DNA of 16,006 nucleotides from DATJZH01 sp035499215 (GCA_035499215.1 DATJZH010000159.1:1-16006); one strand, 5' to 3'; counted from the first letter of the stretch, positions 1-7,848 are shown. The notes: generated from the letters alone by a model not told the origin. Translations and numbers: made by a program.

Positions 1-1091
1 CGCTCGTAGGCCACGACAACCCCGGGCTCGACGGCCAGCACGTTGCAGCCGTCATCCCACTGCTCGCGCTGGGCGGAATGCACATCCTGGGTGGCGCTCA
101 GCACCGTGATGTGGCGCAGGCCGAGCGCCGCGGCGATGGCCGAGTGCATGTCCTGCGGCGGGTGATCGGTTACCTTCAGCTCCCGCGGGCCGGCGCCCGG
201 CTCGACCGTGTAGGACGGCAGCATCCCCATCCCCGCGTACTTGACGAAGACGCCGTAGTCGGCCATCGTCAGCACGGTGTCCAGGTGCATGAAAGCACGG
301 GCCTTGGGCATGTTGACGGCGACCAGCCGGTGCGCGGCACCGGCCGAGAACAGCCGGTGCGCGAGCATCTCGACTGCCTGCGGCTGGGTCCGCTCGCTCA
401 TCCCGACCAGGACCGCGCCGCTGCCCAGCACCAGGATGTCGCCGCCCTCGATCGTGGCCGGCGCGCTCTGTGAACCGTGCAGCCACACCTCGAACCCGCT
501 GCGCGCGAACATCGGATGCCACCGGTACAGTGCCTCGCCGAGAATCGTCTCCGGCCTGCGTGCTCGCCGGCGCATCGCGTTGATGGACACGCCGCCGTAG
601 ATCCAGCAGGAGCAGTCGCGCTGATACAGGGCGTTCGGCAGCGGCGCGAGCACGAACCCGTCGGGGTCCAGCGAATGGAATGCGATACTGCGCGGCTCGG
701 GCGCCAGTTCCAGCATCTCGCGTTTGGTGATACCGCCGATCAGGAACTCCGCCAGGCTCCCGGCGTCGAGGCCCTCCAGCGCGCCGCGCAGCGTGTCCGC
801 GGCGAGCGGGCCGTGCAGCCGCGGATCGAATACCCGGTCCAGGACATAGCCGCGGGCTTCGCCGATCGCCAGCGTCTGGGCCAGCAGGTCGGCGTAGTAG
901 TGCACCTGGACGCCCCGCTCGCGCAGCGCCCCGGCGAACGCGTCATGCTCGGCCTGGGCCTCCGAAACCCACAGCACGCCGTCGAAGAGCAGCTCGTTAG
1001 CGTTGTCTGGGGTAAGCCGCTTCAGCTCAAGGCCGGGCCGGTGCAAGATCACCTGCCGCAGACGGCCGACCTCAGAGTCGACTCCGAACAT
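1..1091 (-). CDS. arcA: Arginine deiminase, 3'-truncated by window edge
   Basis: Hydrolyses L-arginine to citrulline and ammonia, the first step of the cytosolic arginine deiminase pathway. The 363 visible residues open with MFGVDSEVGRLRQVILHRPG, the classic family N-terminus, which fixes the ATG at 1091-1089. Active-site elements follow: RD at 158-159 in a RDCSCWIYGG context, IEGGD with Glu215, and MHLDT with His269 and Asp271. The visible end reads EQWDDGCNVLAVEPGVVVAYE, also typical. Family members run to about 400-410 residues, so roughly 45 residues, including the nucleophilic cysteine, lie outside the window. It is divergent from the M20 peptidase gene with 68 bp between starts. No other arc gene (arcB, arcC, arcD) is seen here, so a full pathway cannot be claimed. 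Agmatine deiminase is less likely because the motifs are those of the arginine enzyme. Confidence 0.93.
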   Translation of the reverse strand, partial: MFGVDSEVGRLRQVILHRPGLELKRLTPDNANELLFDGVLWVSEAQAEHDAFAGALRERGVQVHYYADLLAQTLAIGEARGYVLDRVFDPRLHGPLAADTLRGALEGLDAGSLAEFLIGGITKREMLELAPEPRSIAFHSLDPDGFVLAPLPNALYQRDCSCWIYGGVSINAMRRRARRPETILGEALYRWHPMFARSGFEVWLHGSQSAPATIEGGDILVLGSGAVLVGMSERTQPQAVEMLAHRLFSAGAAHRLVAVNMPKARAFMHLDTVLTMADYGVFVKYAGMGMLPSYTVEPGAGPRELKVTDHPPQDMHSAIAAALGLRHITVLSATQDVHSAQREQWDDGCNVLAVEPGVVVAYE

Positions 1092-1147
1092 GACAGCCCC
1101 CGATTCCAGCGCGGATTCGCGCCCTCCAGTTATTTCACGTCCCCGGC

Positions 1148-1153
1148 TATGCT
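1148..1153 (+). promoter_or_regulatory. Candidate -10 element (TATGCT) for leaderless dapE
   Basis: TATGCT matches the actinobacterial TANNNT -10 consensus and is followed by six bases (GCCGCC) and then the GTG start at 1160. Transcription would begin at or next to the start codon. No purine-rich ribosome binding site precedes the GTG, which is consistent with leaderless translation. No convincing -35 hexamer is seen. This is inferred from spacing only. Confidence 0.4.
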
Positions 1154-1159
1154 GCCGCC

Positions 1160-2218
1160 GTGAGGCTTGATCTTTCCCTGGATGCGGCCCGGCTTGCCGC
1201 CCAGCTCGTCGACGTGCCCTCAGTCAGCGGCGAGGAGGCCGAGCTGGCCGACGCGGTGGCTGCGGCCCTGGCCGGCCTGCCGCACCTGGACATCCATCGT
1301 GACGGCAACGCGGTGGTCGCTCGGACCGGCCTGGGCCGGCCTGAGCGGGTGGTGCTAGCCGGGCATATCGACACCGTCCCGGCCGCCGGCAACCTCCCGT
1401 CGCGCAGCCAAAACGGCGTGCTGCACGGGTGCGGCAGCTGCGACATGAAGGCCGGGGTTGCCGTGCAGCTGCGCCTGGCGGCCCGGCTCACCGAGCCGTG
1501 CAGAGATGTCACCTACGTGTTCTACGACTGCGAGGAAGCCGGGGCGGAGCGCAACGGTCTGCTCCGGCTCAGCCGCCGCCGGCCCGACCTGCTGGGCGCG
1601 GATTTCGCCGTGCTGCTCGAGCCTACCGGCGGCGTGGTCGAGGGCGGCTGCCAGGGGACGCTGCGGGCCCGGGTCGTGGCCAGCGGACAGCGGGCGCACA
1701 GCGCCCGGTCCTGGATGGGGCGCAACGCGATCCATGAGGCCGGCGCGATCCTGGACGTGCTCCGCCGGTATGCCGCGCGGATGCCCGAGGTGGACGGGCT
1801 GACGTACCACGAAGGGCTCAACGCCGTCGCCGTCGCGGGCGGGGTGGCCGGCAACGTGATCCCGGACGAATGCGTGGTGACGGTGAACTTCCGGTTCGCG
1901 CCCGATCGCTCCGCGCAGCAGGCGGCGGCCTACCTTCGGGAAGTGTTCAGCGGCTTCGACGTTCAGGTCATTGATGCCGCCGGGGGCGCCCGGCCTGGCC
2001 TGGCCGATCCAGCGGCTGCGTCTTTCGTGCGGGCGATGGGCGGCCGGCCGCGGGCGAAACTGGGCTGGACGGACGTCGCGCGGTTCGCGGCACTGGGCAT
2101 CCCGGCGGTGAACTACGGACCCGGCGACCCGGAGCTCGCCCACACCCCCGGCGAGCACGTGGAACTGGCGGCCGTGCGCGCGTGCGAGCACCGAATCGGG
2201 GCGTGGCTGGCCGCCTGA
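1160..2218 (+). CDS. dapE: Succinyl-diaminopimelate desuccinylase (M20 peptidase family)
   Basis: Removes succinate from N-succinyl-LL-2,6-diaminopimelate in the lysine and peptidoglycan diaminopimelate pathway, using two zinc ions in the cytosol. The 352-residue protein has the M20 ligands in order: His69 and Asp71 in GHIDTV, bridging Asp95 in GCGSCDMKAG, the general base pair Glu125-Glu126 in CEEAG, Glu154 in LLEPT, and a C-terminal His328 in AHTPGEH. The dimerisation lid starts near RAHSARSW (180-185). Length matches actinobacterial DapE (about 350). The GTG at 1160 is chosen because the protein begins there in normal family register. No Shine-Dalgarno is present, so leaderless expression is likely. 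Its 3' end faces the htrA-like gene 28 bp away. Another M20 amidohydrolase activity cannot be fully excluded, but the overall match is to actinobacterial DapE. Confidence 0.88.
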   Translation: MRLDLSLDAARLAAQLVDVPSVSGEEAELADAVAAALAGLPHLDIHRDGNAVVARTGLGRPERVVLAGHIDTVPAAGNLPSRSQNGVLHGCGSCDMKAGVAVQLRLAARLTEPCRDVTYVFYDCEEAGAERNGLLRLSRRRPDLLGADFAVLLEPTGGVVEGGCQGTLRARVVASGQRAHSARSWMGRNAIHEAGAILDVLRRYAARMPEVDGLTYHEGLNAVAVAGGVAGNVIPDECVVTVNFRFAPDRSAQQAAAYLREVFSGFDVQVIDAAGGARPGLADPAAASFVRAMGGRPRAKLGWTDVARFAALGIPAVNYGPGDPELAHTPGEHVELAAVRACEHRIGAWLAA

Positions 2219-2246
2219 GCCGGCCTGGCCGCATCCCCGGGCCCGG

Positions 2247-3989
2247 TTACGACGGCGGTGCCTGCGCCAGGACCAGGCGGCTGGTGTGCTTCTGCCCGGA
2301 AGTGGCGACCCAGCTGATGGACGCAGACGCGCCTGCGGGGTAGCCCGCCATGATGGCGGTCAGCGACCTTGGCGTGGTGACCGTCTTGCCGCCGACCGCG
2401 GTGATCACGTCGCCGGCCGAGATGCCGGCCGCGGCGGCAGGCGTGCCGCACAGCTCGCCCAGGATCAGCGCGCCGGAGTTCACCGGCGCGACCTGCGCCG
2501 GGACGCCGGCGTTCTGATCGTTGGCGATGCAGCCGGGCGGAGCCTGGGGAACCCCGCCGGCGCCGTTCTCGGTCTGGATCTGCAGCATCCGCTGCTGCGC
2601 TGGGCTGACCGCCGTGCTCGCCTTGTCACTGGGGACGAGCACGCCGAGGAAGCCCGTCGTGCCGATCTTGATGGTGGCACTGCCCTGGCCGGCGAGGATT
2701 TTCCCGGCGATCGACAAGGCCCTGTTGATCGGGATGGCGAAACCGACATTCTGCTGGCTGCCGCCCAGGGAGCCGGTCGCGGCCGCGGTGTCCATGCCGA
2801 TCACCTTTCCGGCGATGCTGGACAGCGGGCCGCCGGAATCACCGGGCACGATGTCCGCATTTGTCTGCAGCATGCCGTGCAGTCGCTCGCTCGTCTGGCT
2901 GCCGTCATTCCCGGCGGTGATCGTCTGGTTCAGCCCGGTGATGGAGCCGGCGACCGCGGGTGCTCCGCCGGCGCCGTCGGCGTTGCCCAGCGCGATCACC
3001 TGGTCGCCCAGCCTGATGCCGGCCGAGCTGCCGAGGGGAACCGTCGGAAGGCCGGATGCGTTCTGCAGCTTCAGTACCGCGACATCGTCGCTCTTGTCGT
3101 AGCCGAGCCACCTGGCGGTGAAGTGCTGGCCTGTCTTCACCACCATGGCGGTCAGCCCGGTGGTGCCCTCGATGACGTGGTTGTTGGTCAGCACGACACC
3201 GTCGCTGCGGATGATCATTCCGGTGGCCGCGGCTGTCCCGCCCTGATATTGCAGGTTGCTGCTGATGTCGACTAGCCCGGGCGACACGGCATTGACGGCC
3301 GCCTGCTCCTTGGCATTGCTGACGGTGCCCGAGCCGGTCCCGTTGCCGCCGAGGCCGCCGAACGGGCCCTGGCCGTTGCCGCTCCCGCGGTTGCCGAACC
3401 CGCCGCTGCGGCCGGGCGAGTTAGATGCGCTAGACGAGGCTGGCGCGCTGCTGTGGTCGGCCAGCAGGACAGCCCCCGCGCCGGCCCCGGCGGCCAGTAC
3501 GGCGACGAGAACGTAAGCGAGCAGGCCGGTGCCCCGGCGGCGGGGTGGCGGCTGCTGAATATAGTCACCAGGCGGCCCGTACGGCCCCGGTGGCCCGAAC
3601 CCGCCCGGTTGCCCGTAGCCGCCGGGCTGGCCGAGGCCGCCGGGCTGGCCGTAGCCGCCGGGCTGGCCGTAGCCGCCGGGAGGACCGTAGCCGCCGGCCT
3701 GGCCGTGGCCCCCCGGCTGGCCGTGGCCGCCGGGCTGGCCGTAGCCGCCGGCCTGGCCGTGGCCCCCCGCCTGGCCGTAACCACCGGCGGGAACGTGCCC
3801 GCCGGGCTGGGCGTCATCTCCAGGAGAACCGTGCCCGCCGGGCTGGCCATGGCCCCCTGCCCCTGGCTGGCCGGGACCGGCGGGCTGGCCGTAGCCGTAG
3901 CCGCCGGGCTGGTCCCCGTCGGCGGGAGCCGACCAGGAGCCCGGATAGCCGGGCTGCTGCTGGTCGTCACCGCGCTGCTCTTCCTGCAT
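2247..3989 (-). CDS. Membrane-anchored HtrA-like serine protease with PDZ domain and repeat-rich head
   Basis: Trypsin-fold S1C protease likely acting outside the membrane in protein quality control or processing. With the ATG at 3989 it has 580 residues: a Gly/Pro/Gln-rich cytosolic head with GQPGGY-type hexapeptides (about 29-146), an RRRG stop-transfer edge, one membrane helix (about 154-177), a Ser/Gly linker, the protease domain (about 225-440) and a PDZ domain (about 445-575). The triad is His271 (TNNHVIEG), Asp302 (DDVAVLK) and Ser385 (GDSGGP). The PDZ part carries Cys487 and Cys514, a possible disulfide. The start at 3989 has AGAGGGG six bases upstream. An ATG two codons earlier (3995) is possible, and a longer in-frame frame from 4073 has no supporting RBS. 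It is convergent with dapE and divergent from the small membrane protein gene. Similar anchored proteases with disordered heads are common in actinobacteria. The specific target is unknown. Confidence 0.92.
   Translation of the reverse strand: MQEEQRGDDQQQPGYPGSWSAPADGDQPGGYGYGQPAGPGQPGAGGHGQPGGHGSPGDDAQPGGHVPAGGYGQAGGHGQAGGYGQPGGHGQPGGHGQAGGYGPPGGYGQPGGYGQPGGLGQPGGYGQPGGFGPPGPYGPPGDYIQQPPPRRRGTGLLAYVLVAVLAAGAGAGAVLLADHSSAPASSSASNSPGRSGGFGNRGSGNGQGPFGGLGGNGTGSGTVSNAKEQAAVNAVSPGLVDISSNLQYQGGTAAATGMIIRSDGVVLTNNHVIEGTTGLTAMVVKTGQHFTARWLGYDKSDDVAVLKLQNASGLPTVPLGSSAGIRLGDQVIALGNADGAGGAPAVAGSITGLNQTITAGNDGSQTSERLHGMLQTNADIVPGDSGGPLSSIAGKVIGMDTAAATGSLGGSQQNVGFAIPINRALSIAGKILAGQGSATIKIGTTGFLGVLVPSDKASTAVSPAQQRMLQIQTENGAGGVPQAPPGCIANDQNAGVPAQVAPVNSGALILGELCGTPAAAAGISAGDVITAVGGKTVTTPRSLTAIMAGYPAGASASISWVATSGQKHTSRLVLAQAPPS
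3570..3905 (-). repeat. 18-bp coding repeats (GQPGGY hexapeptides) in the protease head
   Basis: Degenerate 18-bp tandem units encode GQPGGY, GQPGGH, GQAGGY and GPPGGY variants within the N-terminal head of the HtrA-like protease. The unit is a multiple of three, so copy-number changes keep frame. The most regular stretch is about 3600-3746. The segment is also open in other frames only because of its composition. Confidence 0.85.
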
Positions 3990-4183
3990 GTCCATCCCCT
4001 CTGCCCCGAGCCAGCCTACTTCCGTCAGCCGTCGCCGGGTCCGGCGTGACCGCCGTGCAGGCTTACCCGGCACCCGCTCCAGTAAAATCTGACCGCCTGG
4101 GCGTTAGCTGAATGATCGCTGAGGTTAATGGTGTGTGACGTGATTCACAGCTGCCGTCGGCATCGCGGCCCGGCCGGAGCGGC

Positions 4184-4211
4184 TTGCCGTTGCGGATAGA
4201 AGAGATATATC
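4184..4211 (+). promoter_or_regulatory. Candidate sigma70-type promoter, TTGCCG-N16-TATATC
   Basis: TTGCCG (4184-4189) and TATATC (4206-4211) are separated by 16 bases, upstream of the small membrane protein start at 4278. The -10 sits inside the perfect palindrome AGATATATCT. The score is by eye and the start site is unknown. Confidence 0.33.
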
Positions 4212-4212
4212 T
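4203..4212. promoter_or_regulatory. 10-bp perfect palindrome AGATATATCT, possible operator
   Basis: AGATATATCT reads the same on both strands and overlaps the candidate -10 element in a GC-rich genome where such an AT-only core is rare. A repressor binding here would block the plus-strand promoter. No regulator gene is adjacent and the binding protein is unknown. Confidence 0.3.
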
Positions 4213-4277
4213 TAACTTTTATCGGGGCTGGCTCCTGCGCCGCCGCAGCCGGGCCTCGCCAGCAGCAAGGAGTGATG

Positions 4278-4739
4278 ATGTCCGTACCTACCCGCACCAG
4301 CCCGCCGGACCTTACCCGGAGTGAGGAACTTGCCGTGTCAGGGGCGGTGATGTCAAACGCCCCGTGGGCAGTGGCCGGGGCCGCCGGCGCGGTCGCCGCG
4401 GGCGCGGACATGCTCGGGCACCTTGCCTTCGCACACTTCGCCGTCGGCGCGCCGCTGTCCCTGGGCGCCGTGATCTTTTTCGCGGTGGCGGGCGGCGGCG
4501 CCCTGCTGCGCAGGCGGCAGGGTGACGCCGGCCGCGCCATGCGATGGGCCCGGCGCAACCCCTGGCGCTTCGCGATCGTGCCGGGCGCTGCGTGCGCGAT
4601 CGTCGTCTTCGTGCTCACGGTCCTGCTCGGCGGGGGCGTCGTCGGCGGCGCGTTCACCGCGGTCTGGCACGGCGCCGCCGCTTTCGGCCTCACCGGGCTC
4701 ACGGGCTCCGTGGCCCGCGGCCGGCGGCGAACGAGGTAG
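4278..4739 (+). CDS. Small membrane protein of unknown function
   Basis: I do not recognise a family. The 153-residue protein has a polar N-terminus (about 1-28) followed by four hydrophobic stretches, roughly 29-47, 55-76, 98-119 and 121-143, with basic loops (LLRRRQGDAGRAMRWARR at about 77-93) and a basic tail (RGRRRTR). By the positive-inside rule the loop and tail would be cytosolic. Start choice: AAGGAG (4267-4272) is five bases before the ATG at 4278. ATG 4275 and GTG 4272 are too close to the RBS. The codon pattern with strong GC3 supports coding on this strand. Its last 41 bp overlap the 3' end of the convergent deacetylase gene. It stands alone on this strand, with a candidate promoter and palindrome upstream. 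Confidence 0.72.
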   Translation: MSVPTRTSPPDLTRSEELAVSGAVMSNAPWAVAGAAGAVAAGADMLGHLAFAHFAVGAPLSLGAVIFFAVAGGGALLRRRQGDAGRAMRWARRNPWRFAIVPGAACAIVVFVLTVLLGGGVVGGAFTAVWHGAAAFGLTGLTGSVARGRRRTR

Positions 4740-5508
4740 CGTCCCCGACCGGTGCCCACGCGGTGCCGTGCGCGCCGATCGGGCCTATCCGCAGTCCCCG
4801 CCTGCCGCATTCGTCCAGCAGCCAGGGCAGCGCGCCAACCGCCGCGAGCGCCGAGCCGGACGGCGACGTGCAGTCCGAGTCGTGCAACAGTACCGTGGCG
4901 CCGCCGGCCAGGTCCTTGCCGAGGGCTGCCCGGACGGACTCCGCCGTCGATCCCGGCGTCCACTCCCGGCCCCAGCAGCTCCAGAGCACGGGGATCAGGC
5001 GCAGCCGCAGCGCAGCGGCAACCCCGCAGCCGCTCATCACGCCGTAAGGCGGGCGGAAGAGCCGCGGCGCGGTCCCGGTGGCACTGGCGATCGTGTCCCT
5101 GGCCCGCCGCATGTCGTCATAAGTCTCGCGCGGGCCCCGCAGCGGCAGGTAGCGGTGATCCCAGCCGTGCACTCCTATCTCATGGCCAGCGGCGGCGACC
5201 TGACCGGCCAGTCCCGGTTCCCTGGCCGTCATGGAGCCGAGCAGGAAGAAGGTGCCGCGTACCTGCCGCGCCGCCAGCAGGTCGATGAAGCGCGGCGTCC
5301 ACTCGGGATCAGGGCCGTCATCAAAGGTCAGCGCGACATGATCGGCGGACCCGATGCCAGACAGGCGCGGAAACAGCGCCCGGCGGACCGGGCCGAGCGC
5401 CGCCACGCCGGGGCCCGCCTGCAGCACAGCCAGTCCTGCTGCGGTCAGCAGGAGGCCGCGCGCAGCCCTCGCCCCGGCAGCTGCGCAGCCGCTTACCGGA
5501 TCTCCCAT
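4699..5508 (-). CDS. Polysaccharide deacetylase (NodB homology domain, CE4)
   Basis: Metal-dependent hydrolase removing N- or O-acetyl groups from a glycan such as peptidoglycan, chitin-like oligomers or a surface polymer. The protein has 269 residues. An N-terminal hydrophobic segment (about 15-39) suggests export or membrane anchoring. CE4 motifs are intact: TFDDGPD with catalytic Asp63 and metal ligand Asp64, His114 and His118 in HGWDH, RPPYG (152-156) and LLHD (207-210). The ATG at 5508 has only a weak AGGCGG upstream. It is divergent from the sugar aminotransferase gene over 219 bp and convergent, with a 41-bp coding overlap, with the small membrane protein gene. The neighbouring sugar genes suggest a role in surface glycan or glycolipid maturation, but the substrate is not evident. 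Confidence 0.9.
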   Translation of the reverse strand: MGDPVSGCAAAGARAARGLLLTAAGLAVLQAGPGVAALGPVRRALFPRLSGIGSADHVALTFDDGPDPEWTPRFIDLLAARQVRGTFFLLGSMTAREPGLAGQVAAAGHEIGVHGWDHRYLPLRGPRETYDDMRRARDTIASATGTAPRLFRPPYGVMSGCGVAAALRLRLIPVLWSCWGREWTPGSTAESVRAALGKDLAGGATVLLHDSDCTSPSGSALAAVGALPWLLDECGRRGLRIGPIGAHGTAWAPVGDATSFAAGRGPRSP

Positions 5509-5590
5509 CGCCGCCTGTCAACCGCTTTCATCGCCGCAGCGTGCCGCCATGCTGGTGCGGCCACCGCGAGTGCGGCGCCATTGCCGGGCC

Positions 5591-5603
5591 GGGCATTTTG
5601 CCC
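5591..5603. promoter_or_regulatory. Inverted repeat GGGCA-TTT-TGCCC in divergent promoter region
   Basis: A perfect 5-bp stem with a 3-base spacer lies in the 219-bp gap (5509-5727) between the divergent deacetylase and aminotransferase genes. Position fits an operator shared by both promoters. A second partly symmetric stretch lies just downstream, around 5619-5643. No regulator is assigned. Confidence 0.3.
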
Positions 5604-5727
5604 TGAGATCATGTCCTGGCCGGACAAAGGGCAGCCCTGGTCCGGCCTGATCCGCCGTGCCAGTAACCTATTGCACGCCAGCGCAGGGGACCACAACTCG
5701 GGCCGCCGTTCGGCCCTGGCGTGAGGA

Positions 5728-6885
5728 GTGTCCGGTTTGGGAGTGCAAGCAGCGCGCGTGGTCTTTCCGGCTGCTGATCGCGCGGAGATCGCCGAGGCGG
5801 TGTCGGAGATCCTGCGCAGCGGGATGCTGACCCTCGGTCCCTACACACGGCAGTTCGAGGCGGCGTTCGCCGCGGCCCACTCAGCCGGCTGGCCGGCGGG
5901 CGAGCCTCCGCACGGGATCGCCACGGCCAGCGGTACGTCGGCGCTGGAGATAGCGCTGCGCGGCGTGGGGGTGACCGGCCGGGATGTCATCGTTCCGGCG
6001 AATACGTTTTACGCGACGGCTGCCGCCGTGCTGGGAGCCGGCGGCAAGCCGGTTTTCGCCGACATCGACGCGGCAACCTTCGCCCTCAGTCCTGACACGC
6101 TGCTGGCTGCGCTGACGCCGGACACGGCCGCCGTCGTGCTCGTGCACATCGGCGGGCTGATCACGCCCCTTGCCGACGAGCTCAGCATGGCCTGCGAGGA
6201 GCGCGGCATAACGCTGGTCGAGGACGCGGCGCACGCGCACGGATCGACCTACGACGGCAGGTTCGCCGGCTCCTTCAGCGCCGCGGCTGCCTTTTCCTTC
6301 TACCCGACCAAGGTGGTTACCTGCGGTGAGGGCGGGATGATCCTCACCGGCTCCGCGCCGCTGGCCGACGAGGCACGGATCTACCGGGACCAGGGCAAAG
6401 GCAGCTTCGGCGCCAACCATCACGTCCGGCACGGCTACGCATGGCGGCTGAGCGAGCAGAACGCGGTCACCGGGTTCGTGCACCTGCGCCGGCTGGCCCA
6501 TTTCATCGAGCGGCGGCGCGAGGTGGCAACTCGGTACGACGAGGCGCTGGCCAGACTGGACGGGCTGGTGCCGCTGCCCGAGCCGAGCAGCTGCCGCAGC
6601 AACTTCTATAAGTACGTCGCCGTGCTCCCGCCCGGTGCCGACCGCGCGAGGTTCAAGCAGGAACTGGCCGACCGCCATGACGTGCGGCTGTCCGGCGAGG
6701 TCTATGACCTTCCGCTGCATCACCAGCCAGCGCTGACCGAGTTCGCCGGCCCGGCGCTGCCGGTGGCCGAGGACATGTGCGCCAGGCACATCTGCCTGCC
6801 GGTGCACTCGGACATGCACGATGACGAGATCGACCAGGTCATCACCGCTGTCGGCGCCGTTTACGGCGCGCTGGCCGGAGTCTGA
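5728..6885 (+). CDS. DegT/DnrJ/EryC1/StrS family sugar aminotransferase
   Basis: PLP-dependent enzyme expected to transaminate a keto group on a nucleotide-linked sugar. With GTG 5728 it has 385 residues, the usual family length. Visible elements: GIATASGTSALEIAL (63-77) contacting the PLP phosphate, PANTFYATAAA (90-100), EDAAHAHG with Asp166 binding the pyridine nitrogen, and the Schiff-base Lys195 in SFYPTKVVTCGEGG. The start is uncertain: AGGAG (5724-5728) overlaps the GTG at 5728, so TTG 5737, eight bases after the RBS, may be the true start and would remove three residues. It heads a plus-strand set with the epimerase 51 bp downstream, suggesting joint synthesis of an amino sugar. Some family members are dehydratases or dehydrogenases, but the retained lysine argues for PLP aldimine chemistry. 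Confidence 0.9.
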   Translation: MSGLGVQAARVVFPAADRAEIAEAVSEILRSGMLTLGPYTRQFEAAFAAAHSAGWPAGEPPHGIATASGTSALEIALRGVGVTGRDVIVPANTFYATAAAVLGAGGKPVFADIDAATFALSPDTLLAALTPDTAAVVLVHIGGLITPLADELSMACEERGITLVEDAAHAHGSTYDGRFAGSFSAAAAFSFYPTKVVTCGEGGMILTGSAPLADEARIYRDQGKGSFGANHHVRHGYAWRLSEQNAVTGFVHLRRLAHFIERRREVATRYDEALARLDGLVPLPEPSSCRSNFYKYVAVLPPGADRARFKQELADRHDVRLSGEVYDLPLHHQPALTEFAGPALPVAEDMCARHICLPVHSDMHDDEIDQVITAVGAVYGALAGV

Positions 6886-6936
6886 CGTGCGGCCGCCGGC
6901 GCGGAGGCCGGTGGCGTTTCGAGCGAGGGAGCGAGT

Positions 6937-7848
6937 ATGCGTGTCGCGGTGACGGGCGGGTGCGGCTTTATCGGCTCGCACGTTGTGGATCAGCTGCTGC
7001 GGGCTGGTCATGAGGTGGTGGTCGTCGATCTCGCCGACCAGTGGCGCAATCCTGGTGCCGACTACCGCCGCGGCGATGTCCTCGACACCGCGGCACTCGA
7101 CGCGGCTCTGGGCGGCTGTGCGGCGGTCTTTCACCTGGCCGGGGCGTCCGACGTCAACGACGTGGCGGCGGACCCGGTGCGCGCCGTCCGGCTGAACATC
7201 GAGGGCACGGTCAGGGTGCTCGAGGCGGCCCGCAGCGGCGGCGTCGGCCGGGTACTGCTGGCCAGCACCGTGTGGGTTTACGGTGCGACGATCGGCGCGG
7301 GCGAACGGTCCGAGGACGCGCCGATCGACCTGCGCAGCGCCGGGCATGTGTACGCCTCGACGAAGCTGGCCGCCGAGCTCATGGTGCACAGTTACCGCGA
7401 GATGTACGGCCAGCAGTTCACGATTTTGCGGTACGGCATCCCGTACGGACCCCGGATGCGTGACGCGCTGGTGGTCGCCAGGTTCGTCCGTGCCGCCATC
7501 GACGGGCAGCCCATCACGATCGCGGGGACCGGCGAGCAGCAGCGCAGCTACGTCTACGTCGAGGATCTGGCCGACGCGCATGTGCGGGCCCTCGCACCTG
7601 CCGCTGCCAACGCCACCATCGCGCTGGAAGGCGGCACCCCGGTATCGGTACGGGAGATTGCCGACGTGGTCCGGAGCCTGGTCGGGCCGGTACCGGTCGA
7701 GCACGTGCCTGCCCGCGCGGCCGACTACCAGGGTGCGAGCATCTCCAATGCCCTAGCCAAGGAACTGCTCGACTGGTCCCCGGTAACCTCGTTCGAGGCC
7801 GGTGCCCGCAGTTACCTGCACTGGCTGGCCGAGAGCACCGCCCGCTGA
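6937..7848 (+). CDS. NAD-dependent nucleotide-sugar epimerase/dehydratase (extended SDR)
   Basis: Rossmann-fold enzyme acting on a nucleotide-activated sugar. The 303 residues contain the dinucleotide motif TGGCGFIG (6-13), acidic Asp31 after beta2 favouring NAD(H), an HLAGASDV stretch (66-73), the catalytic region LLASTVWVYG (107-116) and the YASTK pair Tyr139/Lys143. RYGIPYGPRM (165-174) is typical of the sugar-binding part of GalE- or WbpP-like members. Length is normal. GGGAG lies a few bases before the ATG at 6937. The exact reaction (4-epimerase, 4,6-dehydratase or reductase) cannot be told from motifs. Its stop TGA overlaps the ATG of a repeat-containing small frame (TGATG at 7846-7850). 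Context with the aminotransferase and glycosyltransferase indicates a dedicated sugar pathway. Confidence 0.9.
   Translation: MRVAVTGGCGFIGSHVVDQLLRAGHEVVVVDLADQWRNPGADYRRGDVLDTAALDAALGGCAAVFHLAGASDVNDVAADPVRAVRLNIEGTVRVLEAARSGGVGRVLLASTVWVYGATIGAGERSEDAPIDLRSAGHVYASTKLAAELMVHSYREMYGQQFTILRYGIPYGPRMRDALVVARFVRAAIDGQPITIAGTGEQQRSYVYVEDLADAHVRALAPAAANATIALEGGTPVSVREIADVVRSLVGPVPVEHVPARAADYQGASISNALAKELLDWSPVTSFEAGARSYLHWLAESTAR

Larger units (their letters stand above)
3990..4277. other. Divergent intergenic control region
   Basis: This 288-bp region separates the starts of the HtrA-like gene (minus) and the small membrane protein gene (plus). It is clearly AT-richer than its surroundings in two patches, about 4080-4145 and 4195-4225, as expected for promoters. 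No conserved gene is seen. Long frames crossing it do not show family motifs and are read as composition artefacts. Confidence 0.6.

Noticed and set aside
2237..2246. Palindrome CCGGGCCCGG between dapE and the protease gene as a terminator
   Set aside because: It has no loop and no T-tract, and such GC palindromes are common by chance here.
4145..4963. Minus-strand open frame of 272 codons
   Set aside because: It crosses a promoter region and overlaps two better-supported genes. The translation is Ala/Pro/Arg-rich with no motif.
5881..7704. Very long minus-strand open frame (607 codons) opposite the aminotransferase and epimerase
   Set aside because: It is antisense to two genes with intact catalytic motifs, and its Arg/His/Gly-rich translation shows no domain. 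Long antisense frames are expected at this GC content.
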